From the NCBI GenBank assembly GCA_938044295.1, contig CALIRC010000110.1, positions 1 to 8,328 on the forward strand: DNA of 8,328 nucleotides, read 5' to 3'. Source of the DNA: Minisyncoccota bacterium. Its GTDB lineage: Bacteria; Patescibacteriota; Minisyncoccia; Moranbacterales; GCA-2747515. Shown here in pieces: positions 6,251 to 8,328 of the stretch. The position numbers and the translations under genes are program-made. Below the pieces are notes generated by a model, which worked only from the letters and a program-made list of their open reading frames with translations, ran no database searches and had not been told where the DNA came from. How positions within the stretch are numbered: position 1 is the stretch's first letter; each line of letters begins with the position of its first letter.

Positions 6251-6640
6251 TCACCTCATTCTTTTTTCGAAAATTAGTGCCATCAAAACGACGAGCGCTC
6301 CAAAAAAATAGACATATATATCTACTAAATCCCCATGCCCAATTATCACGTTTTTGAATTGAGCCCATTCAAAAATCGCCCCCATTATTGGCACAAGAAT
6401 TACTGAAATAATAACCGTAAGTTCAAAGGAACTATTTTTCTCTTCCACACTTACCTCCCTAAATGAGAATTTAATTTTTTGGTATATAATTTGTAGCATT
6501 ATAACAAATGCAGTAAAAGAAAAGTCTGCAAAATACCATCTGATCCAGCGTGGACCAACTACCATCGTCTGCATTAATTCAGCGACGCCACTAAGTAGCG
6601 ATAATACGACAACCAAGGTACTTGTTAAAATGTATTTCAA
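6251..6640 (-). CDS. Four-helix membrane protein, distantly VanZ-like
   Basis: The 129-residue product has four hydrophobic segments (about 3-24, 36-54, 73-91, 105-124) joined by short charged loops, including a basic one near 54-61 and KRMR at the end, so the C-terminus is probably cytoplasmic. The stretch GAIFEWAQFKN...GHGDLVDIYVYFFGAL (87-115) resembles the ExxQ...GdxxDxxxNxxG pattern of VanZ-like proteins, with Tyr in place of the usual Asn; this link is tentative. Function is unknown. The start is TTG: GAGGAG lies 8 nt upstream, while the nearby ATG (6646-6648) leads to TGA after three codons. It has its own promoter (6672-6700) and is separated from prs by a terminator, so it appears to be a single-gene unit. 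Confidence 0.8.
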   Translation of the reverse strand: MKYILTSTLVVVLSLLSGVAELMQTMVVGPRWIRWYFADFSFTAFVIMLQIIYQKIKFSFREVSVEEKNSSFELTVIISVILVPIMGAIFEWAQFKNVIIGHGDLVDIYVYFFGALVVLMALIFEKRMR

Positions 6641-6648
6641 TCGAGCAT

Positions 6649-6654
6649 CTCCTC
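6649..6654 (-). promoter_or_regulatory. Ribosome binding site setting a TTG start
   Basis: GAGGAG on the minus strand lies 8 nt before TTG at 6640. The ATG directly abutting the site is followed by a stop after two further codons and is too close to be used, so the TTG is the supported start of the membrane-protein gene. Confidence 0.75.
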
Positions 6655-6671
6655 AATTTGCATGTAACGTA

Positions 6672-6700
6672 TTATTACTATAAAAATGATTACATGTCAA
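6672..6700 (-). promoter_or_regulatory. Promoter of the membrane-protein gene
   Basis: A perfect -35 TTGACA (6695-6700, minus strand) is followed 17 bp later by TAATAA within TAATAAT (6671-6677). The -10 is imperfect but AT-rich. It lies directly after the prs terminator and would give a leader of about 25 nt. Confidence 0.6.
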
Positions 6701-6706
6701 TATAGT

Positions 6707-6737
6707 AAAAAAAGCTACCACAGTTCTTGTGGTAGCT
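6707..6737 (-). terminator. Strong rho-independent terminator of prs
   Basis: On the minus strand AGCTACCACA pairs perfectly with TGTGGTAGCT (10 bp) around the 5-nt loop AGAAC, followed by seven T residues. The stem begins 5 nt after the prs stop codon. No T-tract follows on the plus strand, so it works in one direction only. Confidence 0.93.
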
Positions 6738-6742
6738 AGTGG

Positions 6743-7705
6743 TCATATAAATAACTTGCTGACAGACCTTCCTTTTTCATTCCTCCTGATCACTTCTGAG
6801 AGGAGACTGGCAACTGATACGATTTCTATTTTAGAAGAATTGCTAAATGTCTTATTAGTGAGTGGAATTGTGTCAGTGACTACAAGTTTGCGAATCTGAG
6901 ATGCCTCAATGCTTTCGTGAGCATTTTTGGAAAGCACCGCATGAACGCAGTACGCATCAATATTCTTAGCGCCATTTTCTTGGAGGGCTATTGCCGCATT
7001 GATTAAGGTTCCGCATGTATCTGCAATATCGTCGACGAGAATACAGTTTTTTCCCTCCACATCCCCTACAATATGCATTACTTCAGATTTTCCTGCCTTT
7101 GGTCTTCTTTTGTCAATAATTGCAACACCAGCATCGAAATGCTTCGCATAGGCGCGAGCTCTCTCTGCACCACCCATATCTGGAGAAACAAATATTAATT
7201 TTTTTCGTTTATATTTTTTTGCTATGTGTGGAATCAAAACTGGACTTCCATAGATGTTATCTACTGGTATATCAAAAAATCCTTGAATTTGACCAGCATG
7301 CAAGTCCATCGTGATCACTCTCTGTACTCTTGCTTGCTCAATGAGATTAGCTACGACTTTTGCACTGATTGGAACACGTCCTTTTTTCTTTTGATCAGCT
7401 CTTTGATATCCAAAATGTGGTATTACAGCGATGATTTTTCCTGCAGATGCCCGCCGTGCCGCATCGATCATAAGCAGAAGCTCCATCAAATCATCGTTTA
7501 TACTATTTTTTTTGAATCCACAGATGGGTTGAATGATGTAGACGTTTTTATCGCGTATATTCTCGCATAGTTCAATCTCTATTTCACCATTGTTGAATTT
7601 TGAAACTATTGCTCTACCATGCTGCATTCCTAAATCAGCACAAATGGTTAAAGCTAGTCTTCGTCCAGACTTTCCTGAAAAAACTCGTAGCTTTTCTCGT
7701 TTCAC
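6743..7705 (-). CDS. prs: Ribose-phosphate pyrophosphokinase (PRPP synthase)
   Basis: PRPP synthase transfers pyrophosphate from ATP to ribose 5-phosphate, giving PRPP for purine, pyrimidine, NAD and histidine synthesis. The 320-residue product is a normal class I length. Motifs are FNNGEIEIEL (37-46), ELLLMIDAARRASAGKIIAV (75-94), the FGYQRAD region (98-104), GRVPISAKVVANLIE (109-123), VITMDLHAGQIQGFFDIPVD (130-149, with the Mg-ATP-binding His136), SPDMGGAERARAYA (174-187), the catalytic-loop DKRRP (198-202), and the PRPP loop ILVDDIADTCGT (222-233). Two tandem phosphoribosyltransferase-like domains are implied. The segment after Gln101 is basic (DQKKKGR). The start is GTG at 7705, supported by GAGGAA 5 nt upstream; ATG further upstream is followed at once by a stop. 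A strong terminator follows, so it is a single-gene unit. Confidence 0.97.
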   Translation of the reverse strand: MKREKLRVFSGKSGRRLALTICADLGMQHGRAIVSKFNNGEIEIELCENIRDKNVYIIQPICGFKKNSINDDLMELLLMIDAARRASAGKIIAVIPHFGYQRADQKKKGRVPISAKVVANLIEQARVQRVITMDLHAGQIQGFFDIPVDNIYGSPVLIPHIAKKYKRKKLIFVSPDMGGAERARAYAKHFDAGVAIIDKRRPKAGKSEVMHIVGDVEGKNCILVDDIADTCGTLINAAIALQENGAKNIDAYCVHAVLSKNAHESIEASQIRKLVVTDTIPLTNKTFSNSSKIEIVSVASLLSEVIRRNEKGRSVSKLFI

Positions 7706-7710
7706 TGATT

Positions 7711-7716
7711 TTCCTC
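7711..7716 (-). promoter_or_regulatory. Ribosome binding site setting the prs GTG start
   Basis: GAGGAA on the minus strand lies 5 nt before GTG at 7705 (7 nt counted from GAGG). It fixes the non-ATG start of prs. Confidence 0.75.
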
Positions 7717-7725
7717 ACATTGTTA

Positions 7726-7755
7726 AAGAATAGATTCCATACTATCACTATTCTT
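7726..7755 (-). promoter_or_regulatory. 8-bp inverted repeat at the 5' end of the prs transcript
   Basis: AAGAATAG and CTATTCTT (7748-7755 and 7726-7733 on the minus strand) are perfect complements separated by 14 nt. The outer arm coincides with the predicted transcription start, about 7 nt past the -10 candidate. It could be a 5'-end mRNA hairpin or a two-fold operator for a repressor of prs. It does not cover the ribosome binding site. Confidence 0.35.
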
Positions 7756-7761
7756 AATTTT

Positions 7762-7790
7762 TTCATAAATAATTATGAACAATTTATCAA
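7762..7790 (-). promoter_or_regulatory. prs promoter candidate
   Basis: On the minus strand TTGATA (7785-7790) is followed by a 17-bp spacer and TATGAA (7762-7767). An A-run just upstream of the -35 box could act as an UP element. The leader would be about 50 nt. It is divergent from the strong plus-strand promoter 33 bp away. Confidence 0.5.
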
Positions 7791-7822
7791 TTTTTTTTCA
7801 GACTGCTAAGTTTGAAATTTAC

Positions 7823-7850
7823 TTGACAAATTGTGAATATATTGTATAAT
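7823..7850 (+). promoter_or_regulatory. Perfect-consensus promoter for the 116-aa gene
   Basis: TTGACA (7823-7828) and TATAAT (7845-7850) both match the sigma-70 consensus exactly, with a 16-bp spacer. Transcription is expected near 7857. It is the strongest promoter in the window and points at the structured leader and the small orphan gene. Confidence 0.88.
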
Positions 7851-7856
7851 CTTTAT

Positions 7857-7971
7857 GTGGCTTTAATTTTCTTTAGCCTACGACCTTCGGGTAATTTCTT
7901 ACGCTTCAACACTAATTAAAGTGTAGAAACAGACGACCCTGCATTTGTAGGGTGAGAACAGAGGAAGCAAA
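7857..7971 (+). ncRNA. Structured 5' leader, possible cis-regulatory RNA
   Basis: About 115 nt separate the predicted transcript start from the ATG, far longer than the other leaders here. Visible pairings are: CTTTAATT (7861-7868) with AATTAAAG (7914-7921), an 8-bp closing stem a few bases from the RNA 5' end; ACC-UUCG-GGU (7883-7892), a short stem capped by a UUCG tetraloop; ACACT with AGTGT (7909-7913, 7920-7924), which competes with the closing stem; and ACCCTGC with GTAGGGT (7936-7942, 7947-7953), 7 bp including one G-U, loop ATTT. AGAAACAGACGA and AGAACAGAGGA flank the last hairpin as near-repeats, and the second includes the ribosome binding site (GAGGAAG, 7961-7967). No T-tract terminator is present, so any control would act on translation or RNA stability. 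I do not recognise it as a known riboswitch class. Confidence 0.55.
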
Positions 7972-8322
7972 ATGAAAAAGTTTATAGTAACTTTTTTAAA
8001 GGTAAATGAAGAAAATCAATTTTTCTTCAGTGTATTAGTGAACAACAACAACCAATCGGAGTTTTTGGCAGAAGTGCGTGGATCTTTTAACGATGATGGT
8101 TTTGAGTGTGCTCCACTTCATCCTCAAACCCGCAAGCACCTCACACCATCTGAATGTGAGACGCTTTCACAGGCAGTAACATCTGTAGCTGAACAAATTC
8201 TTGACAATGTTCAAAAGCAAAAAAATCCACTCACGAAAATGGAGCTAAGTATTATCTGTGCAATAGCTTCAATGACTGCTGCGAATGCAACCGCATATAA
8301 GCAATTGGTTGCATTCTCTTAA
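7972..8322 (+). CDS. Hypothetical protein (116 aa) with structured leader
   Basis: I do not recognise this protein. It has no signal peptide. The first ~40 residues look strand-forming (KKFIVTFLKV, FFFSVLVN, FLAEVRGSF), followed by a polar segment with a CAPLHP motif (46-51), then two probable helices: roughly 58-80 (TPSECETLSQAVTSVAEQIL) and a more hydrophobic Ala/Met-rich one at 88-110 (MELSIICAIASMTAANATAY). The fold suggests a small alpha/beta domain rather than a membrane protein, though the last helix is fairly hydrophobic. GAGGAAG 4-5 nt before the ATG fixes the start. It is the only plus-strand gene and is driven by a perfect-consensus promoter with a long structured leader, so it is probably highly expressed or tightly controlled. 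It is complete; the stop is 6 nt from the window end. Confidence 0.75.
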   Translation: MKKFIVTFLKVNEENQFFFSVLVNNNNQSEFLAEVRGSFNDDGFECAPLHPQTRKHLTPSECETLSQAVTSVAEQILDNVQKQKNPLTKMELSIICAIASMTAANATAYKQLVAFS

Positions 8323-8328
8323 AGTACT

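Noticed and set aside
7855..7866. Three-codon frame ATG TGG CTT TAA at the start of the structured leader
   Set aside because: The predicted transcript start falls at or inside this ATG, so it is unlikely to be translated.
1..8328. CRISPR array, tRNA, rRNA or defence cassette
   Set aside because: No regularly spaced repeats, cloverleaf-like sequence or defence-gene motif was seen on either strand.

Overview
The window is AT-rich with short intergenic gaps, and almost every gene lies on the minus strand. It reads as a bacterial chromosome segment carrying core metabolism. The recognisable genes, from right to left along the minus strand, are ribose-phosphate pyrophosphokinase (prs), a small four-helix membrane protein, an RlmB/TrmH-type rRNA 2'-O-methyltransferase, pyruvate kinase (pyk), an anchored SIMPL-domain protein, a 77-residue orphan, and an M13 zinc metallopeptidase. 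The gene mix, weak Shine-Dalgarno sites, TTG/GTG starts and lack of long operons fit a Candidate Phyla Radiation (Patescibacteria) genome, but this is inference because no rRNA or ribosomal-protein marker is present. TGA ends prs and the membrane-protein gene, so the code is not the TGA=Gly code of Gracilibacteria/Absconditabacteria.

Layout. Positions 1-328 hold no convincing gene, only small inverted and direct repeats. The M13 peptidase fills 329-2272. Upstream of it, 2342-2464 is a 119-bp foldback element flanked by TA that looks like a MITE. Positions 2554-5048 (minus) are a likely transcription unit pyk - SIMPL protein - 77-residue protein, driven by a promoter near 5114-5147 with a leader hairpin. 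The rlmB-like gene (5211-6011) has its own strong promoter and a terminator. The membrane protein (6251-6640, TTG start) and prs (6743-7705, GTG start) also have their own signals, with a perfect terminator between them.

The only plus-strand gene lies at the right end. Promoter boxes that both match consensus (7823-7850) precede a leader of about 115 nt with several hairpins and competing pairings, then a 116-residue orphan protein (7972-8322). This leader-plus-orphan unit and the foldback element are the two items most deserving follow-up.

Functionally, prs makes PRPP for nucleotide synthesis, pyk makes ATP and pyruvate in lower glycolysis, the methyltransferase modifies rRNA, and the M13 enzyme probably degrades peptides. 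No single pathway unites them. The arrangement looks like independent housekeeping units with small uncharacterised genes between them.
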